Below, in pieces: positions 23,851 to 31,698 of a stretch of DNA of 37,577 bases (position 1 is its first letter; every line of letters begins with the position of its first letter). The stretch lies in contig JBGUMF010000093.1 in assembly GCA_045116675.1 (NCBI GenBank), positions 1-37,577 of the forward strand. The letters are read 5' to 3'. Under the pieces are notes generated by a model. It searched no databases, had not been told where the DNA came from, and was given only the letters and a program-made list of their open reading frames with translations. The DNA is from F23-D06 sp045116675. Its GTDB lineage: Bacteria > Bacteroidota > Bacteroidia > Bacteroidales > WCHB1-69. Made by a program: the position numbers and the translations under genes.

Positions 23851-26800
23851 ATGCGCAAAGGCATCAAAATCACACTCATAACCCTCGTTTCGCTCCTCGG
23901 TCTTCTGGCGGCGGGCATCGGTATTGTGCTGCTGACCGTCTTTTCGCCCGCGCGCCTGACAAAAATCGTCAACCAGGAAGCCCCCAACTGGCTCACCTGC
24001 GATTTTCATCTGGACAGGGCAGAACTCACCTTCTTCAAATCGTTTCCCCATCTCGGCATCGACATTCAGGATGTAACGCTCATCAACCGCATGTTCGGAG
24101 CACCTACCGACACGCTTCTACATGTGGACCATTGTGTAGCATCCCTCAACGTTCGCAAACTGATGCGCGACAAACACGTTGAAGTCAATGAGTTCCTGGT
24201 CAAAAACGGGCAACTGAACGTCTTCACCAACAATTTGGGCCAATCCAACCTCAACATCCTCAAACCTTTTAACAAAGACACCACGGATACCACCTCATAT
24301 TCCTTTCATCTGCAAAAGGTGGAAACCCGGAACGTGGATTTTCGTTATATCAATATAGCCTCCGGCCTTGTAGCCGACGTGGACAACGTGAACCTGACGG
24401 CCAACGGCTCCTGGAACGACCCTGACGCCGAAGGCAAAATAAAACTCCTGACTGACCAACTCATTCTCAAGACTTTACATGACAAAAAAATCGTAGCAAA
24501 ATACGACCAGCTGGATGGGGCTTTTGAGGGCTCTCTGAACGATTTGGACCGTTTGGAGGGAACGCTGGACCTCACGTTGGACAAAGCATCCTTCTCGATG
24601 GACACCAATGTCTATTTGGATCAACAGGACATAACGTTGCATTCCGACATGAAAGCTGCTTTGGCTGATCAGACATTGCAGCTGCAGAACACCCAGCTCT
24701 CATTAGACCGATACAAACTGGCATTAGAGGGTTCCGCCCGCCGCGACACGGCCGCCAATGACCTTGTCCTGAATCTCAATTATGAAACTGGCAATTGGCC
24801 CCTACACGACGTGCTGGAGCTGATTCCCCGCGCAATCATAGGCAACGCTTTGGACGACTTGTCTTTAGACGGCCTCGTACACCTGACGGGACAAGTCAAG
24901 GGGCACCTCAACGAACGGCAGTCCCCCATCATCACCACGGATGTCAATCTGGTTAACGGATCCTTTGCCAAGAAAGATTTCCCTCTTGATTTTCAAAAGA
25001 TTAATTCCACTTTCCATCTTGACTTGAACCCCAATGACAAGACATCGGTACAGGTCAAACAGCTGAACGCCTATACGGGACGCAATTATCTGACTGCCAC
25101 GGGTTCGATTCAGGATTTGCTGGGTGAAATGCTCTTCGACCTGGCACTGACGGGCGACTTGCACGTGGAGGATTTTCTGAATATGCTTCCGGATAAGCTC
25201 GCCCACAGTTCCGGCAAGGCCAAAGCCGCCCTCAACGTCAAATGCAACTACGACCAGGTAGCCCGTCTGGCCATTGACCAATGGGTGGCGGACGGCACCT
25301 TCGATTTCACGCAACTGAATCTGGCCTACGGGGATTCGATGTTCATCACCTCCCCCGCCCTGAACCTGAAATTCTCATTCCCCGTCAAGCAGAAGCCCTA
25401 CAAAATCGGAGAATGGATTTACACTCAGATTCAAGCGCCCAAACTCCAGGTTCGCCAAGTCGGGACCATGGATATTGCAGCCAATGACGCTTATTTTGAC
25501 GGCTATCTGAACAACCTGACAGACAGCACCCTACCGATGAAGTTAGGGGTTAAATATAAAATGGGGACCGTCAAGGTGAAAACGGACTCGCTGATGGCCG
25601 ACCTCACCCAGCCGTCTGGCACTTTCGTCATGCCCGACAAGAACAAGATGAATCTTGACTATTCCGGCAGTGCGATTTCCGCCGATTTGGGTTCCGGCCT
25701 GTTGGTGAAGAGCGATGCCCTCATGCTGAACGCCGCCACCCATTATAACCCCAAGGGCAGCAACACCTTGATGCAGTGGAATCCCACTGCCAAACTCTCT
25801 CTCCACAACGGGATGGTGACCGTGCCGGCGATAGAATACCCGCTGGAACTGCCGAAGCTGGTGGCCGACATCAACCCCAAGCAATGCAACATCACCAAAG
25901 GCGACGGAAAACTCGGCAACTCCGACTTCTCGCTCAGCGGCAAGATTTCCCAGATTGACGATTATTTCAACGGTAAGGATCTGATGAAAGGTACATTGGA
26001 GTTCACCTCCGACTACATTGACCTGAACCAGATTATGGACATGTTCAGCGGCTTGGGCGTTTCGGATTCCGTGATGGCCGAAAAGCCGGAAAATTCGCAG
26101 AAAGACCCATTCATGGTACCTTACGGCATGAACATCCGCATGAACACCCATATCAAGAAGGCCCTTTACGAGGACACCTACTTCCGCAACATCGGCGGGT
26201 TCCTCGATTTGAAGGACGGCACGCTCGTGCTGGAGGAGATGGCCGTCACGCATGACGCCGCCCGCATGCAGCTCACCGCCATGTACCAGTCGCCGCGCAA
26301 AAACCATCTCTTCCTCGGGCTGGACTTCCACCTCTTGGACATCAAGATTGACCAACTCATCGCTCTGATTCCCGAAGTGGACACCATCCTGCCCATGCTG
26401 AAGTCGTTTGCCGGCAACGCCGAGTTCCATTTTGCCATTGAAACCAACCTCAAATCCAACTACGACCTCAAATATTCCACCTTGCGCGGTGCCGCCGCCA
26501 TCAACGGGCAAAATCTGGTGGTCCTGGATCAGGAGACCTTTGGCAATATCGCAAAGAAACTGAAATTCAAGAAGAACACACCGAACCGCATCGACAGCCT
26601 GTCGGCGGAGATGACCATCTTCAAAAACGAGATTGATGTATATCCCTTCCTGGTTTCCATTGACAAATACCAGGCCATTCTCTCCGGACGACACAATTTG
26701 AATATGGACTACCAATACAACATCTCGCTGATAAAACCCATCCGGCTCGGGTTGGACATCATCGGCACCGACAAGCGGCGTTTCAAACTGGGGAAGGCCA

Positions 26801-26919
26801 AATACGCCACCCTGTTCCGTCCCGAGCGGCAGAATGTGGTGGAACAGAACGTCATGCAGCTGAAAACCCGCATTCACGAAGCCCTGAAAGCCAATGTGAA
26901 ACCGCAGTCCGCCGAGTGA
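23851..26919 (+). CDS. AsmA-like family protein
   Basis: A 1022-residue protein anchored by one N-terminal membrane helix (ITLITLVSLLGLLAAGIGIVLLTVF, split about 8-32). It is followed by the AsmA start pattern FSPARLTKIVNQEAPNWL and LDRAELTFFKSFPHLGIDIQDVTL, then hundreds of residues of repeated beta strands. AsmA/TamB/YhdP relatives form long periplasmic bridges thought to carry phospholipid between inner and outer membranes. The C-terminal portion (GRHNLNMDYQYNISLIKPIRLG) is the usual AsmA-like ending in Bacteroidetes. It lies in an apparent murB-lipoprotein-asmA operon with 1-base overlap and 4-base spacing. No catalytic residues are expected. Confidence 0.88.
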   Translation: MRKGIKITLITLVSLLGLLAAGIGIVLLTVFSPARLTKIVNQEAPNWLTCDFHLDRAELTFFKSFPHLGIDIQDVTLINRMFGAPTDTLLHVDHCVASLNVRKLMRDKHVEVNEFLVKNGQLNVFTNNLGQSNLNILKPFNKDTTDTTSYSFHLQKVETRNVDFRYINIASGLVADVDNVNLTANGSWNDPDAEGKIKLLTDQLILKTLHDKKIVAKYDQLDGAFEGSLNDLDRLEGTLDLTLDKASFSMDTNVYLDQQDITLHSDMKAALADQTLQLQNTQLSLDRYKLALEGSARRDTAANDLVLNLNYETGNWPLHDVLELIPRAIIGNALDDLSLDGLVHLTGQVKGHLNERQSPIITTDVNLVNGSFAKKDFPLDFQKINSTFHLDLNPNDKTSVQVKQLNAYTGRNYLTATGSIQDLLGEMLFDLALTGDLHVEDFLNMLPDKLAHSSGKAKAALNVKCNYDQVARLAIDQWVADGTFDFTQLNLAYGDSMFITSPALNLKFSFPVKQKPYKIGEWIYTQIQAPKLQVRQVGTMDIAANDAYFDGYLNNLTDSTLPMKLGVKYKMGTVKVKTDSLMADLTQPSGTFVMPDKNKMNLDYSGSAISADLGSGLLVKSDALMLNAATHYNPKGSNTLMQWNPTAKLSLHNGMVTVPAIEYPLELPKLVADINPKQCNITKGDGKLGNSDFSLSGKISQIDDYFNGKDLMKGTLEFTSDYIDLNQIMDMFSGLGVSDSVMAEKPENSQKDPFMVPYGMNIRMNTHIKKALYEDTYFRNIGGFLDLKDGTLVLEEMAVTHDAARMQLTAMYQSPRKNHLFLGLDFHLLDIKIDQLIALIPEVDTILPMLKSFAGNAEFHFAIETNLKSNYDLKYSTLRGAAAINGQNLVVLDQETFGNIAKKLKFKKNTPNRIDSLSAEMTIFKNEIDVYPFLVSIDKYQAILSGRHNLNMDYQYNISLIKPIRLGLDIIGTDKRRFKLGKAKYATLFRPERQNVVEQNVMQLKTRIHEALKANVKPQSAE

Positions 26920-26952
26920 TTTTCCCTCCGGGCACAAACCTTTACATATTAT

Positions 26953-26983
26953 TTTGCTTTCTCCAAAAAAAAGTGTACCTTTG
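26953..26983 (+). promoter_or_regulatory. Promoter of apt-ilvE
   Basis: TTTG at 26953-26956 and TACCTTTG at 26976-26983 are separated by exactly 19 bases, the consensus Bacteroidetes arrangement. It lies 24 bases upstream of the apt ATG at 27008 and rules against the in-frame ATG at 26954. Confidence 0.82.
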
Positions 26984-27007
26984 CCCTCGCAAAAAAAGGA
27001 CATCCTT

Positions 27008-27520
27008 ATGTTTGATTTCTCCAAGATCCGCACCATCGACGATTTCCCGACACCCGGAATCAAGTTTTACGACATCACCACGTTATTGAACGACGGGGAG
27101 GCTTATCGCATGGTCATTGACGATATGTTGGCGGTGGCCAAAAGCATCCGTCCCGATGTCATTGTCGCCTTGGAAACCCGCGGCTTTTTCTTCGGTCCCA
27201 CGCTGGCGTACCTGCTGGGCATTCCGTTTGTGCCCATCCGCAAGAAGGGCAAATTGCCCGCCGCCACCTTCTCCGAGAGCTACAATCTGGAATACGGCAC
27301 CGACAGCATCGAAATCCACCAAGACGCCATTGCGGAAGGAAAACGCATCCTGCTCCTTGACGACGTGCTGGCCACGGGAGGCACCATGAGCGCCGCCGTA
27401 CGCCTGATGCGCCATTTCAATCCCGCCTCCATCGACACGGTGTTCCTTATCGAACTCACCGCCTTGGAAGGCCGGAAAAGACTTGACAATATCACGATAC
27501 ACAGTTTATTACAATTATAA
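27008..27520 (+). CDS. apt: Adenine phosphoribosyltransferase
   Basis: A 170-residue purine salvage enzyme that makes AMP from adenine and PRPP. The N-terminus FDFSKIRTIDDFPTPGIKFYDITTLL is typical of Apt. ALETRGFFFGPTLAYLLGIPFVPIRKKGKLP carries the adenine-site loop (split about 55-83). LLLDDVLATGGT (115-126) is the PRPP-binding motif. The start at 27008 is chosen because the longer frame from 26954 overlaps the promoter. With purA also in the window, adenine nucleotide synthesis and salvage lie about 6 kb apart but not in one operon. ilvE follows after 32 bases. Confidence 0.97.
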   Translation: MFDFSKIRTIDDFPTPGIKFYDITTLLNDGEAYRMVIDDMLAVAKSIRPDVIVALETRGFFFGPTLAYLLGIPFVPIRKKGKLPAATFSESYNLEYGTDSIEIHQDAIAEGKRILLLDDVLATGGTMSAAVRLMRHFNPASIDTVFLIELTALEGRKRLDNITIHSLLQL

Positions 27521-27552
27521 TATAAAACATAACAATCAACAAATTTAACACA

Positions 27553-28575
27553 ATGAAGAACATAGATTGGAAAAGTCTGTCATTCGGTTATGTAAAAACC
27601 GACTACAATGTACGCTGTTATTTCAGAGACGGCAAATGGGGTGAACTGGAAGTCATGTCTGACGAATACATCCCCATGCACATGGCTGCCTCCTGTCTCC
27701 ACTACGGTCAGGAAGCGTTTGAAGGCATGAAGGCTTTCAGAGGCAAAGACGGCAAGGTCCGCCTGTTCCGTTGGGAAGAGAACTGGAAACGTCTGAACAG
27801 CTCCGCCGACACCATCATGTTGGCCCCCATTCCCCAAGAGCTGTTTTTCGCCGCCCTCGAAAAGGTCATCAAGCTGAACGCCGACTATATTCCGCCTTAC
27901 GGAACGGAAGGTTCCCTGTACATCCGTCCGCTGTTGATCGGCACGGGTGCCACCATCGGTGTGAAACCCGCCGACGAGTACCTGTTTGTGGTGTTCGTGA
28001 TGCCGGTCGGCCCTTACTTCAAAGAGGGCTTCAAGCCGACCAACATGCAGATTGCCAAGGATTACGACCGTGCCGCCCCGCTGGGTACCGGTCATGTGAA
28101 GGTGGGTGGCAACTATGCCGCTTCCCTCCGCGCCGGCGAAAGAGCACACCATGAGGGCTTCAGTGCCTCCATCTTCGCCGATGCCAAGACCAAGACCTAC
28201 ATCGATGAGGCTGGTCCCGCCAACTTCTTCGGCATCAAGGACGGCAAGTATGTGACTCCGGATTCCGGCTCCATCCTGCCTTCCATCACCAACATGAGCT
28301 TGCGCCAGATCGCCGCGGACCTCGGCCTTGTGGTGGAGCGCCGTCATGTCAGACTGGACGAAATCGGCACTTTCGAGGAGGCTGGTGCTTGCGGTACCGC
28401 CGCTGTCATCTCCCCCATCCACATGATCCAGGATCGTGAGACGGGCGAAGAGTATGTCATCGCAAAAGACGGAAAGCCCGGCCCGTGGAGCATCAAGATG
28501 CGCGAAATCCTGATGGGCATCCAATATGGCGAACTTCCCGACACGCACAACTGGTGTACCATCGTGGAATGCTAA
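27553..28575 (+). CDS. ilvE: Branched-chain amino acid aminotransferase
   Basis: A 340-residue PLP enzyme of fold type IV that interconverts Val, Leu and Ile with their 2-oxo acids. It contains HYGQEAFEGMKAFRG, the substrate-binding LYIRPLLIGTG, and the PLP lysine Lys183 in GTGHVKVGGNYAAS. DEAGPANFFGI and SGSILPSITNMSL follow in order. Its length matches the class II (eukaryote-like) BCAT group found in Bacteroidetes. It follows apt by 32 bases, probably on the same transcript, and ends before a strong terminator at 28593-28623. Confidence 0.96.
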   Translation: MKNIDWKSLSFGYVKTDYNVRCYFRDGKWGELEVMSDEYIPMHMAASCLHYGQEAFEGMKAFRGKDGKVRLFRWEENWKRLNSSADTIMLAPIPQELFFAALEKVIKLNADYIPPYGTEGSLYIRPLLIGTGATIGVKPADEYLFVVFVMPVGPYFKEGFKPTNMQIAKDYDRAAPLGTGHVKVGGNYAASLRAGERAHHEGFSASIFADAKTKTYIDEAGPANFFGIKDGKYVTPDSGSILPSITNMSLRQIAADLGLVVERRHVRLDEIGTFEEAGACGTAAVISPIHMIQDRETGEEYVIAKDGKPGPWSIKMREILMGIQYGELPDTHNWCTIVEC

Positions 28576-28592
28576 TTCCAATAACGACCAAC

Positions 28593-28623
28593 AAAAAAGC
28601 CCCGCGACTGCGGGGCTTTTTTT
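28593..28623 (+). terminator. Bidirectional terminator between ilvE and rplT
   Basis: A GC-rich inverted repeat, AAAAAAGCCCCGC / GCGGGGCTTTTTT with a GACT loop, lies between convergent genes ilvE (plus) and rplT (minus). It has T-tracts in both orientations. Confidence 0.92.
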
Positions 28624-28666
28624 ATGCGACGAACTCAAATTTCGATTTTAAAATTGTTGCAACTAT

Positions 28667-29011
28667 TTATTTGACCAAGTCAACAATAGCCTTGAATGCC
28701 TCAGGATTATTCATCGCGAGGTCGGCGAGGGCTTTGCGGTTGAGCGCGACACCCTTCTTGGCCAGACTGCCCATGAGGACAGAGTAGGACATGCCGTATT
28801 CGCGTGCACCCGCGTTGATACGGGTGATCCACAAACTTCTGAAGTTTCTCTTTTTAGCTTTTCTGTCGCGGTAGGCATATTGCTGCCCTTTTTCCCACGA
28901 ATTAACTGCAACGGTCCAAACGTTTTTACGTTTGCCGAAGTACCCACGGGTACGTTTCAAAATCTTTTTTCTTCTTGCTCTTGAAGCAACATGATTTACT
29001 GATCTTGGCAT
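28667..29011 (-). CDS. rplT: 50S ribosomal protein L20
   Basis: A 114-residue ribosomal protein that binds 23S rRNA early in large-subunit assembly. The sequence MPRSVNHVASRARRKKILKRTRGYFGKRKN is the conserved basic N-terminus, followed by AYRDRKAKKRNFRSLWITRINA. Length is standard. It is last of infC-rpmI-rplT, 87 bases after rpmI, with AAAGGA before the ATG. In many bacteria L20 represses this operon; no L20-binding leader could be identified here by eye. Confidence 0.98.
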   Translation of the reverse strand: MPRSVNHVASRARRKKILKRTRGYFGKRKNVWTVAVNSWEKGQQYAYRDRKAKKRNFRSLWITRINAGAREYGMSYSVLMGSLAKKGVALNRKALADLAMNNPEAFKAIVDLVK

Positions 29012-29098
29012 AATTAAGTTCCTTTCTTTTTTACGTCAGCGGTTTAACTTTTAAACTCTTCGATAGCTGATAGTAAAGTTAATTGTTAATAATAAATG

Positions 29099-29296
29099 TT
29101 AGCATTTACCGAGCATCTGCAGAACGGTGCGTTCCAGATTCGGTTCGACAATGGCGCTGTAAGCCAGGTTACGTTTTCTCTTTGTAGATTTTTTGGTGAG
29201 AATGTGGCTGTGATACGCGTGATGTCTCTTGATTTTTCCGGTGCCGGTCAAAGTGAATCTTTTCTTGACAGCGGATTTCGTTTTAATTTTTGGCAT
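29099..29296 (-). CDS. rpmI: 50S ribosomal protein L35
   Basis: A 65-residue basic ribosomal protein, MPKIKTKSAVKKRFTLTGTGKIKR with HHAYHSHILTKKSTKRKRNL, matching L35 throughout. It sits between infC (42 bases upstream) and rplT in the universally conserved order. Confidence 0.97.
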   Translation of the reverse strand: MPKIKTKSAVKKRFTLTGTGKIKRHHAYHSHILTKKSTKRKRNLAYSAIVEPNLERTVLQMLGKC

Positions 29297-29338
29297 TTCT
29301 TCAAATTTTTAAAGTTTATATTAAGAGCTTGTCGCATT

Positions 29339-29905
29339 CTATTTTTTTGTCGATTTGGGGCTGATCATCATGGTCATGTTCTTGCCGAGCAGTGTCGGCA
29401 GCTGGTCCACCTTGCCCACTTCTTCAAGCTGCTGGGCGAAACGGAGCAGGAGCAGCTCGCCCTGATCCTTGTAGATGATGGAACGACCTCGGAAGGTCAC
29501 CATCAGCTTCACCTTGTAGCCGTCCTTCAGGAACTTGATGGCATGATTGCACTTGAAATTGAAATCATGATCGTCCGTCTGCGGACCCATGTGAATCTCC
29601 TTCACCGTGGTTTTTGCACTGTTGGCCTTGATTTCCTTCGCCTTCTTCTTCTGCTCGTAGAGGTATTTCTGGTAATCCATCACCTTGCATACCGGCGGAT
29701 TGGCCTGCGGGGAAATCTCCACCAAGTCCAGCTCGTACTGGTCGGCAATGGCAAGTGCCTCTCGCAAGGAAACAATCTTGGGTTCGAAATTCTCACCCAC
29801 CACGCGCACGGTCTGGGCTGTAATGTAATTGTTGATACGGTGTTGGGCTTCTTTCTTCGGGCGAGGACCGTTTTGCCTCATCCCTCTGCCTGCATTCGGT
29901 GTAAT
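29339..29905 (-). CDS. infC: Translation initiation factor IF-3, probable AUU start
   Basis: IF-3 keeps 30S subunits free and proofreads the start codon. The core HRINNYITAQTVRVVGE, LDLVEISPQANPPVCKVMDY, the linker KKKAKEIK, and VKEIHMGPQTDDHDFNFK with KVKLMVTFRGR are diagnostic. Start choice: a strong AGAAAGGAG (29914-29922) lies 8 bases before an ATT at 29903-29905. An in-frame TTG at 29909-29911 is only 2 bases from it, and the first ATG (29879-29881) is 32 bases away. ATT is also the known infC start in E. coli, where IF-3 represses its own non-canonical initiation. The resulting protein is 188 residues. The gene leads infC-rpmI-rplT; thrS, often adjacent in other genomes, is absent. If the ATT call is wrong, the ATG giving 180 residues is the alternative. 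Confidence 0.95.
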   Translation of the reverse strand: MTPNAGRGMRQNGPRPKKEAQHRINNYITAQTVRVVGENFEPKIVSLREALAIADQYELDLVEISPQANPPVCKVMDYQKYLYEQKKKAKEIKANSAKTTVKEIHMGPQTDDHDFNFKCNHAIKFLKDGYKVKLMVTFRGRSIIYKDQGELLLLRFAQQLEEVGKVDQLPTLLGKNMTMMISPKSTKK

Positions 29906-29913
29906 ATTCAAGG

Positions 29914-29922
29914 CTCCTTTCT
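29914..29922 (-). promoter_or_regulatory. Strong Shine-Dalgarno sequence of infC
   Basis: AGAAAGGAG on the minus strand is complementary to the 16S rRNA 3' end. It is ideally placed (8 bases) for the ATT at 29903-29905 and badly placed for the TTG and ATG alternatives. Confidence 0.75.
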
Positions 29923-29964
29923 ATTAAAAAATTATAATAACTTTATTTATAAATTTTTGGGGCG

Positions 29965-29994
29965 CAAAAATACACTTTTTTTCATTTGCTCAAA
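29965..29994 (-). promoter_or_regulatory. Promoter of infC-rpmI-rplT
   Basis: On the minus strand TTTG (29991-29994) is followed after 18 bases by TATTTTTG (29965-29972), close to the Bacteroidetes consensus. The leader to the infC start is about 55 bases. Confidence 0.75.
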
Positions 29995-30011
29995 TTTCCG
30001 CGTAATTTTTT

Positions 30012-30019
30012 TATTTTTG
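30012..30019 (+). promoter_or_regulatory. Bacteroidetes -7 promoter element of the DUF6089-uppS unit
   Basis: TATTTTTG on the plus strand, 32 bases upstream of the ATG at 30052. A TTTG at 29985-29988 is 23 bases upstream, slightly too far. Divergent from the infC promoter. Confidence 0.55.
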
Positions 30020-30051
30020 CAGCGTTATACGACATTATTATCTGATAATAT

Positions 30052-30921
30052 ATGGTAAGAAAAACGAACTCTTTCCCTTTCAAGTCCCTCATAACAGGCA
30101 TTTTACTGACGGTTTTTGCCCTGACGGCGACGGCACAGCAGTCGGAAATCGGAGCCTTCGGCGGCATCTCCTTCTACTGCGGCGAACTCACCGACAATAT
30201 CTTCCGCCAGGTGAAACCGGCCGGCGGCCTCATATACCGCTACAATTTGTCGCCGCGCTGGGCCCTGAAGGCCGACATCATCTTCTCCAAAGTCAGCGGC
30301 AGTGACGGAAAAACCAACAACAACTACGAGCGCAACCTGAACTTCGTCTCCCCGATTTCGGAAATCGGCGTGCAGGCGGAACTCAACTTCTTCAAACTCT
30401 ACAACGCCACGGGCAAGAACCATTTCACCCCATACATCTTCGCCGGAATCGCCCTCTTCTCCTTCAACCCGCAGGATTCTCTGCCGGGGTCGCCGCTGTA
30501 CAATCTGCAGAGCCTCGGCACCGAAGGCCAGGGACTGGAAGGCCAGAAAAAGAAATACTCGCTCACCAACGTGGCCATCCCGTTCGGCATCGGCATCAAA
30601 GCCACTCTGGGAAGACATATCGCCATCGGGGCCGAATGGGGAATGCGCTACACCTTCACCGACTATCTGGATGATGTGGGCGGCGTCTATTACGATAACG
30701 ACATGCTGCGCGAACAGCGGGGCGACATCGCCGCCGACCTGGCCGACCGCCGCGTGCCCACCGTCGAACACCCCGACCTGATCCACGAGGACGACGGCGT
30801 ACAACGCGGTGTCTCCACCACCAAAGACTGGTACTCCTTTGTCGGACTGACCTTTACAGTGAAGTTCGGCAATGAGAGCAAGACCTGTGACCTCAAAAAT
30901 CCGCGTAAGAAAAGACACTGA
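30052..30921 (+). CDS. DUF6089-type outer-membrane protein
   Basis: A 289-residue exported protein with signal peptide (hydrophobic core SLITGILLTVFALTATAQ). It is followed by a small-barrel pattern: EIGAFGGISFYCGELTDN, YRYNLSPRWALKADIIF, YIFAGIALFSFNP, and GIGIKATLGRHIAIGAEWGMRYTF split across the C-terminal half. This matches the Bacteroidetes DUF6089 family (porin/OmpW-like), which recurrently precedes uppS and bamA. Its specific function is unknown. A Pro-poor acidic stretch near residue 240 (VEHPDLIHEDDGVQ) probably forms a loop. uppS begins two bases after its stop codon. Confidence 0.78.
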   Translation: MVRKTNSFPFKSLITGILLTVFALTATAQQSEIGAFGGISFYCGELTDNIFRQVKPAGGLIYRYNLSPRWALKADIIFSKVSGSDGKTNNNYERNLNFVSPISEIGVQAELNFFKLYNATGKNHFTPYIFAGIALFSFNPQDSLPGSPLYNLQSLGTEGQGLEGQKKKYSLTNVAIPFGIGIKATLGRHIAIGAEWGMRYTFTDYLDDVGGVYYDNDMLREQRGDIAADLADRRVPTVEHPDLIHEDDGVQRGVSTTKDWYSFVGLTFTVKFGNESKTCDLKNPRKKRH

Positions 30922-30923
30922 CT

Positions 30924-31658
30924 ATGAGCCATACTGATAAAAAATTACCCACCCACATCGCCATCATCATGGATGGCAACGGACGATGGGCTCAGCAACA
31001 GGGCCACGAACGCACCTTCGGGCACCAAAACGGCGTGGAGGCCGTACGCAGCGTCATCGAAGGCGCTGGCGAAATGGGCATCCGCTACCTCACCCTCTAC
31101 GCTTTCTCCACCGAAAACTGGAACCGCCCCAAAGAGGAAGTCGAAATGCTGATGACCCTGCTGGTGCATTCCATCCACAACGAACTGGAACGCCTGATGG
31201 CCAACCATGTGCGCCTCATGATGACCGGCCGCATCAACGACCTGCCCGATGCCTGCCGCAACGCACTGGAGGACGCCATCCGCCAGACCGCCGGCAACGA
31301 CGGACTGACCGTCATCCTCGCCCTCAGCTACAGCGGTCGTGCCGAGCTCACCGACGCCGTCCGGAAAATCGCCTCCGACTGCGCCAAAGGTCTCCGCAAC
31401 GCTGACGATATCACGGCAGATGATATCCAACACGCTTTGTATCACCCGAATATCCCCGATCCCGACATCCTGATCCGCACCGGTGGAGAATGCCGCGTGA
31501 GCAACTTCCTCCTCTGGGAAATCGCCTACACCGAACTCTTCTTCTCCCCTATCATGTGGCCCGACTTCCGCAAAACACATTTGGCGGAAATCATCAACGC
31601 ATACCAAAACCGGGAACGGCGCTACGGAAAAATAGGCGAACAAGTTCGGGAACATTAA
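30924..31658 (+). CDS. uppS: Isoprenyl transferase (undecaprenyl diphosphate synthase)
   Basis: A 244-residue cis-prenyltransferase that extends farnesyl diphosphate to the C55 carrier lipid used for peptidoglycan and other envelope polymers. HIAIIMDGNGRWA holds the catalytic Asp17. YLTLYAFSTENWNRP, then ILALSYSGRAEL, and the C-terminal DILIRTGGECRVSNFLLWEIAYTELFF (split) are the conserved family regions. It starts two bases after the DUF6089 gene. A -7 element immediately follows its stop codon, so bamA can be transcribed separately. Confidence 0.97.
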   Translation: MSHTDKKLPTHIAIIMDGNGRWAQQQGHERTFGHQNGVEAVRSVIEGAGEMGIRYLTLYAFSTENWNRPKEEVEMLMTLLVHSIHNELERLMANHVRLMMTGRINDLPDACRNALEDAIRQTAGNDGLTVILALSYSGRAELTDAVRKIASDCAKGLRNADDITADDIQHALYHPNIPDPDILIRTGGECRVSNFLLWEIAYTELFFSPIMWPDFRKTHLAEIINAYQNRERRYGKIGEQVREH

Positions 31659-31667
31659 TATTTTGCG

Positions 31668-31675
31668 TATCTTTG
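31668..31675 (+). promoter_or_regulatory. Bacteroidetes -7 promoter element of bamA
   Basis: TATCTTTG in the 40 bases between uppS and bamA. It lies downstream of the in-frame ATG at 31663, so it supports the second ATG (31699) as the real bamA start with a leader of about 20 bases. Confidence 0.6.
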
Positions 31676-31698
31676 CCGACTTTTTCCACCCACAGACA

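Noticed and set aside
25543..27063. 506-codon minus-strand frame opposite the AsmA-like gene
   Set aside because: A shadow of a well-supported coding region; it also runs across the apt promoter and start.
29906..29964. L20-type ribosomal leader upstream of infC
   Set aside because: The leader is short and A/T-rich; I could not draw the helix pair expected of an L20-binding leader.
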